The notes: generated by a model from the letters alone, not told the origin. A stretch of DNA of 64,000 nucleotides from Mangrovitalea sediminis (GCF_002514725.1 NZ_NTLB01000005.1:124001-188000); one strand, 5' to 3'. Counted from the first letter of the stretch, positions 18,607-28,016 are shown. A program made the numbers and translations.

Positions 18607-20235
18607 ATGTTCATAAAAGGCTGTAGCAAACGGATCGGTCTGGCCGTCGCCTTACTTCTGCTGATGGTCGGCAGTGTTCGCGCGCAGTTGACGCAGAACC
18701 TGACGATCAGTCCTAAGGCGTTGTCCCTGGGTAACGCCGTAACGGCAGATCCGCCTGGAATCATGGCTATTCAGTATAACCCGGCGGGTTTGACGCAACT
18801 GGAGGGGCGTCAGTTCGAAGTCAATCTGTTGGGTGCGTACCTGGATGTCGATGCCGACTTCATCGCGCCACCCGGCTATAACGTTTTCGGGATTGATGGA
18901 TTGGGCACTGACCCCATGACGGGGAAGCAGGCTGATCCGGTTGCCAATACTCACAGCCACACCAACACGGCCAACATCTATATTCCGGGTATCGGCATCC
19001 AAAAGCTGCCGGCGCCCATTGGCGTTTTGCCGACAGGTGGCTTCAGTATCCAGAATCCGGGATCGAAGCTGACCTTTGCCAATGCCTTCTATGTTCCTAT
19101 GTTTGCGAACTTTTCCCGTAAAAATACGGACCCGGCACGCTACGAACCCCAGAACGTTGCGATCCAGCGGGTGACCTACCTTTCGCCTACCGTGGCATAC
19201 AAGATCAACGATCACTGGTCTGTCGGTCTCGGTATCCACTTTTCGGATCAGGCATTGGCGATCGATCAATGGATGCGGGCACCAAACATGTTGTTGGGGG
19301 TGGCGCAGGTCCTCCAGAATGCCTTCGACTGTAAATCCGGCAACGAACCCCTGCAGCCCTGGATAGCACTTTGCGGTGGTAACGTCGGTCCCTGGGACGA
19401 TATCGGTACCATGCACCTCAACCTGCAGCAGACGATTTCACCGTCCTATGATTTTGGCGTGATGTGGACGCCGACGTCCTGGTTTTCTTGGGGGGCGAAC
19501 TATGAGTCGTCCTCGGCAATGAATCTCACCGGGACCTACGAACTGGATTACACCAAAGATTGGTCCGGGTTCTGGCAGAGCGTCAACAGTTCGGTGTTTG
19601 GTGCCATCGGCGCGGCGATTCTGAGTCTGCCCTCCGGTGTACCCCGCGAAGCCGGTAACGTTTCAGTCAAACTGGATTATCCGCAACATTTCCAGACGGG
19701 TATCAGCGTCAAGGTCCATCCCAGGCTTACGGTGAATTTCGACGTGAGCTGGACGGACTACAGTAGCTGGGATTACCTGCATCTGAAGTTCGACCGCAAC
19801 CTGGAATTCCTCAGTGCGGCACGGATTCTGTCGCCGACACTGGTGACCAAGAATACCCTGGATTTCCCCCTGGGATTCACGGATGTCTGGAACTATGGCA
19901 TCGGTTTTACGTTCCATGCGTCGAGTCGTCTCGATTTGCGTATGGGGGTTGAGCGCCGGGACTCGGTCATTCCCAAGGATAAACGCTCCGTCATGGCACC
20001 GTTCGGTGGTGCCGACCTCTGGGGCGTTGGCATGGGTTATCGCTGGGATAAGGATACGCAGATCGATATGTCGCTGAGTTATCTGGAGTCGAATGAATAC
20101 ATTCCGGCGAATACCAGTTGTAACGTAAACTGCACCAGCATCACCAACATCATTTATAACCCCTATGCAGGGTTGGATGTTAAGACACGTTTACGGGCAG
20201 TACTTGCCGGGTTGACGTTCAGGACCAAGTTCTGA
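18607..20235 (+). CDS. FadL/TodX-family outer-membrane transport protein
   Basis: The 542-residue protein has a signal peptide (cleavage near VRA|QLTQ, residue 27) and the FadL N-terminal hatch signature (KALSLGNAVTA, then IQYNPAGLTQLEG), followed by many strand-like segments and a C-terminal ALAGLTFRTKF ending in Phe, the usual barrel-insertion end. FadL proteins admit hydrophobic compounds through the outer membrane. Here it sits between the FapF-like barrel and a FilE-like protein, so it may serve the same export or assembly system instead of fatty-acid uptake; FilD of fil loci is of this family. A GGGAAGGGAAG ribosome site precedes it. Confidence 0.8.
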   Translation: MFIKGCSKRIGLAVALLLLMVGSVRAQLTQNLTISPKALSLGNAVTADPPGIMAIQYNPAGLTQLEGRQFEVNLLGAYLDVDADFIAPPGYNVFGIDGLGTDPMTGKQADPVANTHSHTNTANIYIPGIGIQKLPAPIGVLPTGGFSIQNPGSKLTFANAFYVPMFANFSRKNTDPARYEPQNVAIQRVTYLSPTVAYKINDHWSVGLGIHFSDQALAIDQWMRAPNMLLGVAQVLQNAFDCKSGNEPLQPWIALCGGNVGPWDDIGTMHLNLQQTISPSYDFGVMWTPTSWFSWGANYESSSAMNLTGTYELDYTKDWSGFWQSVNSSVFGAIGAAILSLPSGVPREAGNVSVKLDYPQHFQTGISVKVHPRLTVNFDVSWTDYSSWDYLHLKFDRNLEFLSAARILSPTLVTKNTLDFPLGFTDVWNYGIGFTFHASSRLDLRMGVERRDSVIPKDKRSVMAPFGGADLWGVGMGYRWDKDTQIDMSLSYLESNEYIPANTSCNVNCTSITNIIYNPYAGLDVKTRLRAVLAGLTFRTKF

Positions 20236-20263
20236 GCTTCGGCACTGGCCGGAGGTTTGGCGT

Positions 20264-21604
20264 ATGTCGGCAGGCGGAAAACTCGCAGGTTCCCTTAGTC
20301 TGGGCGTATTGTGTCTGGCACTGTCGTTACAGGTAGTTGCGGCGGACCGGTATTTCACCTGGGTCGACCAGAACGGACAGTTACGTACCACGATCATCCA
20401 TGAGCCCGATCAGCCCAATCCGATAGAGGCACAGGCTTCGAAGCACCGCCAGGAGGAGAAGGCAAAGTCGGAAGCCTCTCAGGATTCACCCGGTAAGCCT
20501 TCTTCTCAAACCGTGGCGCCGACCCCGAGTCCCGCCATGGCGACTCCGACCGCTCCGGTCTCGAGGCCAGTGGCTGGCAAAGCTCCCGCTTCTGATGGTG
20601 AGGCGATTCCCACCAAAGCTAAAGCTGATGGTGCCGGAGCTACTCAAAGACCTTCTTCAGTCGTTCCGGAAGCCTCACAGACTCCAGCCCCCGCGCATCC
20701 AGCGCCCGAGAAAAATACCGCCAATGCCAAGGCTGGTGTGGGAGGCTTAGGCGCTGCAGCGCCCCAATCCCACCCGCCGGTGAGGCTTCATGACGCAAAT
20801 GCGGCGGACAACGAATACAACCTGAAGAATTATCCCGACGGGGATACCCTGGCCAAGCATGGCTTTGTCCGTGACAAGAGCCATCGACCCTATTTTACGT
20901 GGGTGGATGCCGAGAATAATCTACGCTCGAGCTTTTATCAGCCTCCGCCCTTTAAGGAAAAGACGTTGCCAAAAGGGGGAAGTAGCCTGGATGGGGTTGC
21001 GTTTAATCGCGCGAGCGTTCTGGCGTATCGGCCGGCGAAGCCGGTGGATTTACCCAAAGATGCGGCACCGGGCGTATCCAGGGTTCTCGGGTTAAATCGG
21101 CCTCCCCAATTTTTGGCGAGCTTTTCGGAGAGCTGTTGCAATACGTTGCAAAAGGGCGATATTGCAGACTTGCCGCCGGATCGGGATTTCCTGGTGAAAG
21201 TTGAGGACAGCGATCCGGTCTTTGATTTTTCCAGCGGGAAAAGTTACTACCGTTGGGTGAAGTTACCTGATAGCCGGTTACCATACGCCTTGCGGGTGAA
21301 AAGCTTCATCCATAACGGGGTCTTTGTGCCGACGCTGGTCTTTTTCGACAGCCAATTCCATATCACCCGCCTCATTACGGATATCAGCTTCGATTATGCG
21401 CCTGAACGGTGGTACCGCTATGGCTACCTGCAGGCGACCTTCCCGGTCTATCCCGCAGGTCACGGTGGGGATCGCTGGCTGCTGGTGATGACACGGAAGC
21501 GTGATCTACACCAGAAAACCATTGTCGATCACGAGAATGGGATTCCTCCTATTCAGCATACGCCGACCGGTTCTCTCGAACTGGCTGTTGTCGGCAAACC
21601 TTAA
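20264..21604 (+). CDS. Exported FilE/MalM-like protein with duplicated YFTWVD module
   Basis: The 446-residue protein has a signal peptide (cleavage near VVA|ADR, residue 27). Two copies of a short module occur: YFTWVDQNGQLR at 30-41 and YFTWVDAENNLR at 210-221. Between them lies a Pro/Ala/Ser-rich linker (about 55-175). The C-terminal half (about 270-440) begins with ASFSESCCNTL and contains VFDFSSGKSYYRWVKLP, reminiscent of MalM-type periplasmic domains and of FilE in Acinetobacter fil loci. It is the last gene of the cluster and its stop overlaps the converging deacetylase gene by 4 bases. Function unknown; a periplasmic or surface-assembly role is inferred. Confidence 0.6.
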   Translation: MSAGGKLAGSLSLGVLCLALSLQVVAADRYFTWVDQNGQLRTTIIHEPDQPNPIEAQASKHRQEEKAKSEASQDSPGKPSSQTVAPTPSPAMATPTAPVSRPVAGKAPASDGEAIPTKAKADGAGATQRPSSVVPEASQTPAPAHPAPEKNTANAKAGVGGLGAAAPQSHPPVRLHDANAADNEYNLKNYPDGDTLAKHGFVRDKSHRPYFTWVDAENNLRSSFYQPPPFKEKTLPKGGSSLDGVAFNRASVLAYRPAKPVDLPKDAAPGVSRVLGLNRPPQFLASFSESCCNTLQKGDIADLPPDRDFLVKVEDSDPVFDFSSGKSYYRWVKLPDSRLPYALRVKSFIHNGVFVPTLVFFDSQFHITRLITDISFDYAPERWYRYGYLQATFPVYPAGHGGDRWLLVMTRKRDLHQKTIVDHENGIPPIQHTPTGSLELAVVGKP

Positions 21605-22638
21605 TCCTCCTTCTCCTCTGGATTAATCCAGGGCTGTGATAACCAAAAAAAGCGGTTGTCGCCGGCTGGGTAGGTGCAGTTGTAACGGAAGCGCCGCCCC
21701 GAAAACGCACTGGAGGGGGTTATCTCAACGGTGTTCGTCGAGGCATTGAACGTCACCGGCAAAGCACCTCGCAGAGAACCGTAACAATGTAGATGGTCGG
21801 CTTTCCAGTGGTCCGGGAGAGGCAACTGGAGTGACGGCGGATTGCGCTGGATAACGGGGTCAGGCAGCAGGCTGGCCTCTATCGGAAAAGCGAGCGAGAG
21901 GAGTTTGTTGCGCAGAGGGCCAATCTGTCCATAGCTGTTGGCGGCAGGAAAGCGGGGGATTGCCTGAGGGTCGGAGCCGGGTCCCACCGGCCCGGACTGT
22001 TGTCCATAAGCGAGCCAGCCGCGTTGTTTGATCATTGCTTCCAGGGCCTTGTCGTATTCGCCATAGGGGTAGGCGAACAATGTCGTCGTGCTGCCGAGCT
22101 TCTCCCGCAAGCGACTCATACCGCTGTCCATTGACCGGACGACGCGCTTTTTCCAGTGCGCTGCAGTTTCCCCTGGCCTGGGGACCAAGTGAGCATGATC
22201 TGATGTGTGGCCGCCGATAGTAACCCCCTGTGTCGAGTCAAGAGCCTGGAGTTGTGTCCAGGTCATGTAGTGTCGATGGTGGTGGTCGACAGCGTCAGTG
22301 TTTACAAAGACGGTGAAGGGATAACCCCGTTGTTTGAGCAGTGGTAGTGCGGTGGTGTAAATCGATTCAAAGGCATCGTCGAAGGTGATGGCGACATAGG
22401 GTTTATCGTTGTCCTCGCCTTTGAGGGCTTTCCTGGTTGCTTCCTCCAGCGGGACGACAGGGATTTTGAGCTTGGCGATAAGGTTCAGTTGTTCCTTGAA
22501 CAGTGCCGGTGTTGTACTGGTCGATGCGGGTGTATCGGTTGCGATGTGATGGTATTGCAAGATAACGAGGTCGGCGTGGGCGGGCATGACCAGAAGGCTG
22601 AGCCCGTATGGCAAAAGCCGGTGTAACCACCGCATCAT
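21601..22638 (-). CDS. Polysaccharide deacetylase (NodB-domain), exported
   Basis: The 345-residue protein starts with a signal-like segment (about 1-22) and has a NodB carbohydrate-esterase-4 core: TFDDAF (85-90) supplies the catalytic and metal-binding aspartates, and GGHTSDHAHL gives metal ligands His144 and His148. A further FAYPYGEYD motif follows. The C-terminal 100 residues are an extra beta-rich region. Family members remove N-acetyl groups from cell-wall or exopolysaccharide sugars. It overlaps the dnaJ-like gene by ATGA, indicating coupled translation. The target polysaccharide is unknown; a link to the convergent envelope cluster is possible but unproven. Confidence 0.85.
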   Translation of the reverse strand: MMRWLHRLLPYGLSLLVMPAHADLVILQYHHIATDTPASTSTTPALFKEQLNLIAKLKIPVVPLEEATRKALKGEDNDKPYVAITFDDAFESIYTTALPLLKQRGYPFTVFVNTDAVDHHHRHYMTWTQLQALDSTQGVTIGGHTSDHAHLVPRPGETAAHWKKRVVRSMDSGMSRLREKLGSTTTLFAYPYGEYDKALEAMIKQRGWLAYGQQSGPVGPGSDPQAIPRFPAANSYGQIGPLRNKLLSLAFPIEASLLPDPVIQRNPPSLQLPLPDHWKADHLHCYGSLRGALPVTFNASTNTVEITPSSAFSGRRFRYNCTYPAGDNRFFWLSQPWINPEEKED

Positions 22639-23321
22639 GTTGGAAATCCCCTTGCATCAAAGTGTTGGCGTAGTACCGCGAGGGCGGCATTGAGCTGTTG
22701 TAGTCGGTGTGTATCGCCGCCTCTGTCCGGATGGTGTTGCATGGCAAGACGGCGAAATTGTCGTTTGGCGACTGAAAATTGCTCTGGGAGGTCGTCGAGG
22801 TGCAGCGTTTCCAGAGCGTGATTCAAACTCTCGTCGGTTGGCGCATGGACGCCACGCCAGAAGTTGTCGAGCATCGTTTCGACGACCTCATCGGCGAGAT
22901 TGTAATTGTCCAGGTTGAGGTAGAAGGCCGCCAATTGATCCGGTGGTCCGGGATTGAGACTGCCGGTGGCGTTACCGGCGGCTACTCGGATATGGATATT
23001 CAGTGGCGAGATGTAAAGGGTTTCGCCTTCGGCGATCAAGTCGCTCCTGAGTTGATACAGGACGTGAAACAGGATGAAATGGACCGGGTAGAGTTCGCCC
23101 GTCGCATTGAAGTTTACGGGGCCGATCAGGTGCCAGGGGTCACCTTGAAGTGCCTTGATCAGGTCGAGTTCTCCCAGACTCTTATGTGACCGCACGACGG
23201 CTTCGGCGGCCACGCGCAGACGCATAACATAGTGCTCAAGCGATGGCTTGGCGAGCGCGGCCGGAGCTGAATCTATCATGACGTCGGTGTCCTGATCGTT
23301 ATCGTCGCCGTCCTTAAACAT
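22635..23321 (-). CDS. DnaJ-related protein with C-terminal J domain
   Basis: The chosen ATG at 23321 (MFKDGDDND) gives 228 residues. A longer frame to 23474 would overlap the TetR gene by 89 bases and lacks family-like sequence. The N-terminal 160 residues match the DNAJ-related domain found in gammaproteobacterial proteins of this size (ALQGDPWHLIG, VHFILFHVLYQLR). The last 65 residues form a J domain with HHPDRGG, the HPD motif that stimulates DnaK ATPase. It is therefore a specialised co-chaperone. It is coupled to the downstream deacetylase gene. Confidence 0.8.
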   Translation of the reverse strand: MFKDGDDNDQDTDVMIDSAPAALAKPSLEHYVMRLRVAAEAVVRSHKSLGELDLIKALQGDPWHLIGPVNFNATGELYPVHFILFHVLYQLRSDLIAEGETLYISPLNIHIRVAAGNATGSLNPGPPDQLAAFYLNLDNYNLADEVVETMLDNFWRGVHAPTDESLNHALETLHLDDLPEQFSVAKRQFRRLAMQHHPDRGGDTHRLQQLNAALAVLRQHFDARGFPT

Positions 23322-23385
23322 TACAGCCCGGCCAAAATTCCGGACTGTAATGAACAGGGTGGCCGCAAAACCGTAAGGCGCGGCC

Positions 23386-24018
23386 TTAGGCCGTTTGCCG
23401 AACCATGCGTTCGACACCGCCCATAAAGAGGTGAGTGGCGAAGTCCGCTGCCCTTGTGGCTTCCTCTTCCGCACCTATCACACTGTCATGAGCACGTTTC
23501 GCTACGCGCAGACTCATTTCGTAGGCGACGCCAAAAAAGGCGGCGGACAGGTATTCCGCGTCGATTTGTGGGAAGAGTCCGCGCTGAACGGCTGCATGTA
23601 CATCCTCTTCCAGCGATGACATGGCGAGACCGAGAATGTCGGAGCCGAATAGCTCCTTGATTGTCTGGTCGTTGCGATGCGCTAACTCGTAAATGACCGG
23701 ATCTGCCGCTGTGGCACGAAACAGGGCGAGATAGGTGTTACGAATGAAAAGCTCCTCCCGCTCAGCCTTTTCCCGCATGGTGCGCAGGTTTTCGTTCAGG
23801 TTCGCGAGAAAGTCCGTTAGTAGGGCAGAAAATATGTCCTGTTTATCGGTGAAATAATTATAGAAGGTACCGGCGGCGAGATCGGTGCGACGGATAATGT
23901 CGCGAATCGTCACTCTGTCATAACCTTTTTCGCGGAAACACTCGCGGGCTGCCGCGAGTATTGCATTGCGATTGGCTATCCGGTTCCTTTCGCGTTTGCC
24001 GAGCTTTATAGCTTCCAT
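23386..24018 (-). CDS. TetR/AcrR-family transcriptional regulator
   Basis: The 210-residue protein begins with a TetR helix-turn-helix region (NRNAILAAARECFREKGYD, then IRDIIRRTDLAAGTFYNYF, residues about 12-60), followed by a helical ligand-binding domain. The ATG at 24018 has GGAAGG upstream; an ATG five codons earlier lacks one. It lies upstream of the dnaJ-like and deacetylase genes on the same strand and divergent from ttcA, so it may control either side. No ligand can be inferred. Confidence 0.9.
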   Translation of the reverse strand: MEAIKLGKRERNRIANRNAILAAARECFREKGYDRVTIRDIIRRTDLAAGTFYNYFTDKQDIFSALLTDFLANLNENLRTMREKAEREELFIRNTYLALFRATAADPVIYELAHRNDQTIKELFGSDILGLAMSSLEEDVHAAVQRGLFPQIDAEYLSAAFFGVAYEMSLRVAKRAHDSVIGAEEEATRAADFATHLFMGGVERMVRQTA

Positions 24019-24250
24019 GAATAAACCTTCCATGCATTGCCGGACGACTTCATACCCCTGGCGCCGGCACTAAGTAGTTGAATCGACGCCTGGAGTAGAC
24101 TCCCCAAGGACTTTCATTATAGGAAACCGATTACGGAATTCCCACGTTTTCGGCGACAGTCAGCCGGCAGGTTCGGACTTCCCGCGACACTGCCTGACGA
24201 CTGGGCCCGGGTTCCGCTATAATCGGCCCGCCAATATGTCGAGGTGACGC

Positions 24251-25129
24251 ATGATAGACGAGTGTTTGCAGGGGAAGGACCGGGTTGAGTTGAACAAGCT
24301 GCAGAAGCTGCTGCGGCGCGAGACCGGCCGGGCCATTGCCGATTTCCGTATGATCGAGGCCGGAGACAAGGTGATGTGCTGCCTGAGTGGCGGCAAGGAC
24401 TCCTATACCATGCTCGATATTCTGCTGAACCTGCAAAAACATGCGCCGGTATCGTTCGAAATCATCGCCGTCAACCTGGACCAGAAGCAGCCCGGCTTCC
24501 CGGAGGAGATCCTCCCGGAATACCTGGCCAGCCTGGGTGTCGAATACCATGTGATCGAGCGCGACACCTACAGCATCGTCAAGGACAAAGTGCCTGAGGG
24601 TAAAACCACGTGCGGGCTTTGTTCAAGGTTGCGGCGCGGCATCCTCTACGATTTCGCTGCCGACCATGATGTCACGCGTATTGCGCTGGGACATCACCGG
24701 GACGATATCCTGGAGACGCTGTTCCTCAACATGTTCTATGGCGGCAAAATGAAAGCGATGCCGCCCAAGCTGCTCAGCGACGATGGGCGCAATGTCGTGA
24801 TTCGGCCGCTGGCCTATTGCCGGGAAAAGGATATTGCCCGCTACGCGGCACTGAAACAGTTTCCGATCATTCCCTGCAATCTGTGCGGTTCGCAGGAAAA
24901 TCTTCAGCGACAGGTGATCAAGGAGATGTTCCAGGAGTGGGACCGCCAGCATCCCGGCCGTCTGGAAAACATGTTCAGGGCTTTAATGAACGTTGTTCCT
25001 TCCCATTTGGCGGATACTGAACTGTACGACTTCGTTGATTTTTCGACGGAAATCAAGCCGGGGTCTTCAGCAGGCGAGGTGTTTGAGACTGTGCCTGTCG
25101 CCGGGCAGTTGGATATCCTGAACCTTTGA
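24251..25129 (+). CDS. ttcA: tRNA 2-thiocytidine(32) synthetase TtcA
   Basis: TtcA thiolates C32 in the anticodon loop of certain tRNAs using ATP and an iron-sulfur cluster. The 292-residue protein has the PP-loop SGGKDS (46-51), the CxxC pair Cys121/Cys124 in [12 protein letters not shown], and IPCNLCGSQ further on supplying cluster cysteines. GAGGTGA precedes the ATG. Length and motifs match the family. It is divergent from the TetR gene, with about 230 bases between. Confidence 0.97.
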   Translation: MIDECLQGKDRVELNKLQKLLRRETGRAIADFRMIEAGDKVMCCLSGGKDSYTMLDILLNLQKHAPVSFEIIAVNLDQKQPGFPEEILPEYLASLGVEYHVIERDTYSIVKDKVPEGKTTCGLCSRLRRGILYDFAADHDVTRIALGHHRDDILETLFLNMFYGGKMKAMPPKLLSDDGRNVVIRPLAYCREKDIARYAALKQFPIIPCNLCGSQENLQRQVIKEMFQEWDRQHPGRLENMFRALMNVVPSHLADTELYDFVDFSTEIKPGSSAGEVFETVPVAGQLDILNL

Positions 25130-25138
25130 GACCCCGTA

Positions 25139-25630
25139 TCAAGCGGCGGCGGAGCAGGCGTCGAACCAGCGGAGAATCTTGCGATAAGCCTGACATAATT
25201 CCGGATCCCGGCGGGCGCTGCCCAGGACACAATACGTCCAAAACCGGCTGAGGTTTTCAGGATTGAGGTTGCCAGACATGGCATTGGATTGCCATTGGAG
25301 CAGGCAGGCGGTGATGGCGGTCGCGTAATTGATATTGGTATCGAGTTCGTGATCGGGGTTCTGCAGGAACTGCCGCTGACTGGCAAAACCACGAACCAGG
25401 CTCGCAAGCTCCGGGCGATAGGCCAGGTATTCGTCCCAGACTCTCCGGTGCAGGCCGGAGCTGAGGCCGTACAGGCTGAAGGCCTGGTTGTTGCGACAGC
25501 AGGGCGCAAAGCTCTCCCGTAGCGCTGCACCGGCCAAGGCTGTCTCCAGCAAGGGGGTTTCCCTCTCGCTTATTGCAACGACGACCGGACTGATAATCCG
25601 GTCCCGAAACGCTACTGCCAGATCTCGCAT
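25139..25630 (-). CDS. Hypothetical protein, 163 residues
   Basis: No family is recognised. The frame is supported by a strong ribosome site (GGAGGTGG just upstream of the ATG) and tight convergence with ttcA, 9 bases away. The sequence is soluble, mixed alpha, with Trp/Tyr/Cys-rich parts (CCRNNQAFSLYG, FWTYCVLGSAR) and no signal peptide or membrane segment. The name is left open. Confidence 0.6.
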   Translation of the reverse strand: MRDLAVAFRDRIISPVVVAISERETPLLETALAGAALRESFAPCCRNNQAFSLYGLSSGLHRRVWDEYLAYRPELASLVRGFASQRQFLQNPDHELDTNINYATAITACLLQWQSNAMSGNLNPENLSRFWTYCVLGSARRDPELCQAYRKILRWFDACSAAA

Positions 25631-25817
25631 GGCCCACCACCTCCGGGCGAACCCCTGAACCTTGAAATTCAGCGGCTCCTCGGCAAAATCTATCGCGCTG
25701 ATTGAAGTTCTAACGCTAACCTACTGTTAAGCGTAGAAGTGGGTTTGTACATCGGCAAGCTTCACCCTGTAAAAAAAACATAAAACAGCACAACGAAGAT
25801 CCAGCGGGCCAACCGCG

Positions 25818-27224
25818 TTATATGATGCGGGAGAAGCGTTGGACCTCGGTTTGCGTACGGTAACGATCGAATATCTGGCAAATCGCCCTGACCAGAAGGC
25901 GCCCCTTGGGCTGAATAACCAGCTGTTCAGCGTTCCAGGTCAGGAGGCCGTCGTCAGCCATCTGCGTCAGGTAAGGCGCGATATCTGAAAAGTAATGGCC
26001 GAAATCCTGTGCCCAGCGCCGCTGGAACTGCGTCATATCGAGGTGGTCGTGGCAGATCAACTGCTGGATCACCCAGCGCCGTAACTTGTCGTCCTCATCG
26101 AGCCACAGACCTCGCTTGATGGGCAGCTTTCCGCTGTCGATCGCTTCTTCGTAGAGTGCTTGGTCGTGGTGATTCTGAAAGCAGGCATCGTCGGTCTGTC
26201 CAATCGCGGATACACCCAGACCGACCAGGTCGCAGTGGCCGTGCGTTGTATATCCCTGAAAGTTCCGGTGCAGCTCCCCATTGCGCTGTGCGATGGCGAG
26301 GCTGTCGGTTGGCAGGGCAAAATGATCCATGCCGATATATTGGTAGCCTGCGGCCATAAGTGTGGCGATGGTCTGCTTGAGAATCGTCAGCTTATCGGCG
26401 GCGGAAGGAAGATCCTCACGCTGTATTCGCCGCTGTGGCTTGAATCGCTCGGGCATATGGGCGTAGTTGAACACCGAGAGCCGGTCAGGCCGAATGCTGA
26501 GCACCTTATCCAGGGTATGGGCAAAGCTGTCCGGGGTTTGCAGGGGCAGACCGTAAATCAGGTCGATGTTGATCGAACCAAAGCCCAGCTCCCTGGCGCG
26601 TGCAATCTGGCTCATTGTCATCTCGGGTGGCTGAATGCGATTAACCGCCTGTTGCACGAGTGGATCGAAATCCTGAACTCCCATGCTAATACGGTTAAAA
26701 CCGAGGTCCCGAAGAACACCGAGCGTGTCGGTGCGCATTTCCCGCGGGTCTATCTCAATGGAATAGTCCATGCCCTTGCCAGGTTCGATACGGAAGTAGC
26801 GGCTGAGCGTGGCCATGACTTCACGTAGCTGTTCATCTGACAGAAATGTCGGTGTCCCCCCTCCCAAATGGAGCTGCTCCACCGGCCGGTCATTGCCAAA
26901 AAGTGAAGACTGAATGGCCGCTTCGCGGTAGAGACGCTCCAGGTAAGGCGCCGCCTTCTCGCGTCTCTTCGTCACGATTTTGTTGCAGCCACAGTAATAG
27001 CAAAGGCGGGCGCAGAAGGGGACATGCACATAGAGGGACAGTGGGTTGCCATGCTCGCGGCTGAGTGCTGTCGCGCGCTCGAGATCCTTGACGCCGAAGG
27101 CTTCGGTAAATTCGACCGCAGTCGGGTAGGAGGTATAGCGCGGCCCGGCACGATCATAGCGGGCGATGAGTGCATCGTCCCACTCGAGATGATCGAAAGA
27201 AACCCTGGGCTGAAATTCTGACAT
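25818..27224 (-). CDS. hemN: Oxygen-independent coproporphyrinogen III oxidase
   Basis: HemN is a radical-SAM enzyme that decarboxylates coproporphyrinogen III to protoporphyrinogen IX without oxygen. The 468-residue protein carries the cluster motif Cys71-x3-Cys75-x2-Cys78 plus Cys80 in FCARLCYYCGC, with GGGTPTF after it and the HemN C-terminal domain. GAGGGAG precedes the ATG. An Anr/FNR box and matching -10 lie upstream, so it is expected to be induced at low oxygen, supplying heme for the neighbouring cbb3 oxidase. Confidence 0.97.
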   Translation of the reverse strand: MSEFQPRVSFDHLEWDDALIARYDRAGPRYTSYPTAVEFTEAFGVKDLERATALSREHGNPLSLYVHVPFCARLCYYCGCNKIVTKRREKAAPYLERLYREAAIQSSLFGNDRPVEQLHLGGGTPTFLSDEQLREVMATLSRYFRIEPGKGMDYSIEIDPREMRTDTLGVLRDLGFNRISMGVQDFDPLVQQAVNRIQPPEMTMSQIARARELGFGSINIDLIYGLPLQTPDSFAHTLDKVLSIRPDRLSVFNYAHMPERFKPQRRIQREDLPSAADKLTILKQTIATLMAAGYQYIGMDHFALPTDSLAIAQRNGELHRNFQGYTTHGHCDLVGLGVSAIGQTDDACFQNHHDQALYEEAIDSGKLPIKRGLWLDEDDKLRRWVIQQLICHDHLDMTQFQRRWAQDFGHYFSDIAPYLTQMADDGLLTWNAEQLVIQPKGRLLVRAICQIFDRYRTQTEVQRFSRII

Positions 27225-27253
27225 GCCGCGTACTCCCTCATAGTGTTGCAGAC

Positions 27254-27295
27254 AGTTTAACGGGAGCCTTCGTGCGATGGATTGATATGTATCAA
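27254..27295 (-). promoter_or_regulatory. Anr/FNR-dependent promoter of hemN
   Basis: TTGATATGTATCAA at 27282-27295 is a perfect match to the Anr/FNR consensus TTGAT-N4-ATCAA. On the minus strand TAAACT (27259-27254) is a -10 that predicts a start at 27247, placing the box centre at -41.5, the class II activator position. The leader would be about 23 bases. Confidence 0.85.
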
Positions 27296-27311
27296 CGGCG
27301 AATCTGGCGGC

Positions 27312-28016
27312 TTATAAGTCAATGAGGCGCATGACAAAAAGGCGCACTGGAGGAATGGTCCACAGCCCATAGAGAACCAGGGCAACGCCGGCCAGGCGGC
27401 GCAGATTGAGGTGCTGGCGTAAGCGTTCCACACGGCGTGCTGCCAACCCGGTCAGGAGCATGGAGGGCAGGGTACCCAGACCGAAAAATATCATGATCAG
27501 GGCGGCCTGTTGCTGTCCGGCCTGCGCGATGGCCCAGGCCAGGGTGCTGTAGACGAGTCCGCATGGCAGCCAGCCCCAAAGGGCACCGAGTAATAGCGCC
27601 TGCCATCCGTGATGCACCGGTACCAGGCGGTGGCTGAGGGGGGAGATTCGTTTCCAGAAAGGCTTGCCAACCCGCTCGATGGCCACGATACCCTGCCACC
27701 AGCGCCCGAGGGACAGACCCATGGCAACCAGCAGAAAACCTGCAATGGTGCGAAGCGGGAGGGCAAGCCCGGTCCAGCGTTTGACGGCCAACTGACTAAT
27801 GCCGGCAAGCACCAGGGCAATCAAGGTATAGCTGAAAATCCGGCCGATGTTGTAGCTGATCAATAAGGAGAGCTGCCGCCATCGATACCCGCTTCCGACC
27901 GGCAATGCCATGGACAAGGAGGCGCTGATGCCGCCACACATCCCGATGCAGTGGGCACTGCCCAGCAGGCCGATCAAAAAGGCGCTGGAGAGTAAAGGGA
28001 GCATGTCCCCGTTCAT
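27312..28016 (-). CDS. TauE/SafE-like (UreH-domain) membrane protein of the cbb3 cluster
   Basis: The 234-residue protein has about six hydrophobic segments and the motif LLGSAHCIGMCGGI near residue 20, with paired Cys and His typical of the 'sulfite exporter TauE/SafE' or UreH-like family found beside ccoS in Pseudomonas. It overlaps ccoS by ATGA and is the last gene of the ccoGHIS unit. The conserved His/Cys/Met set at the membrane suggests metal handling, possibly copper for CcoN. That is inference from position, not proof. Confidence 0.75.
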   Translation of the reverse strand: MNGDMLPLLSSAFLIGLLGSAHCIGMCGGISASLSMALPVGSGYRWRQLSLLISYNIGRIFSYTLIALVLAGISQLAVKRWTGLALPLRTIAGFLLVAMGLSLGRWWQGIVAIERVGKPFWKRISPLSHRLVPVHHGWQALLLGALWGWLPCGLVYSTLAWAIAQAGQQQAALIMIFFGLGTLPSMLLTGLAARRVERLRQHLNLRRLAGVALVLYGLWTIPPVRLFVMRLIDL

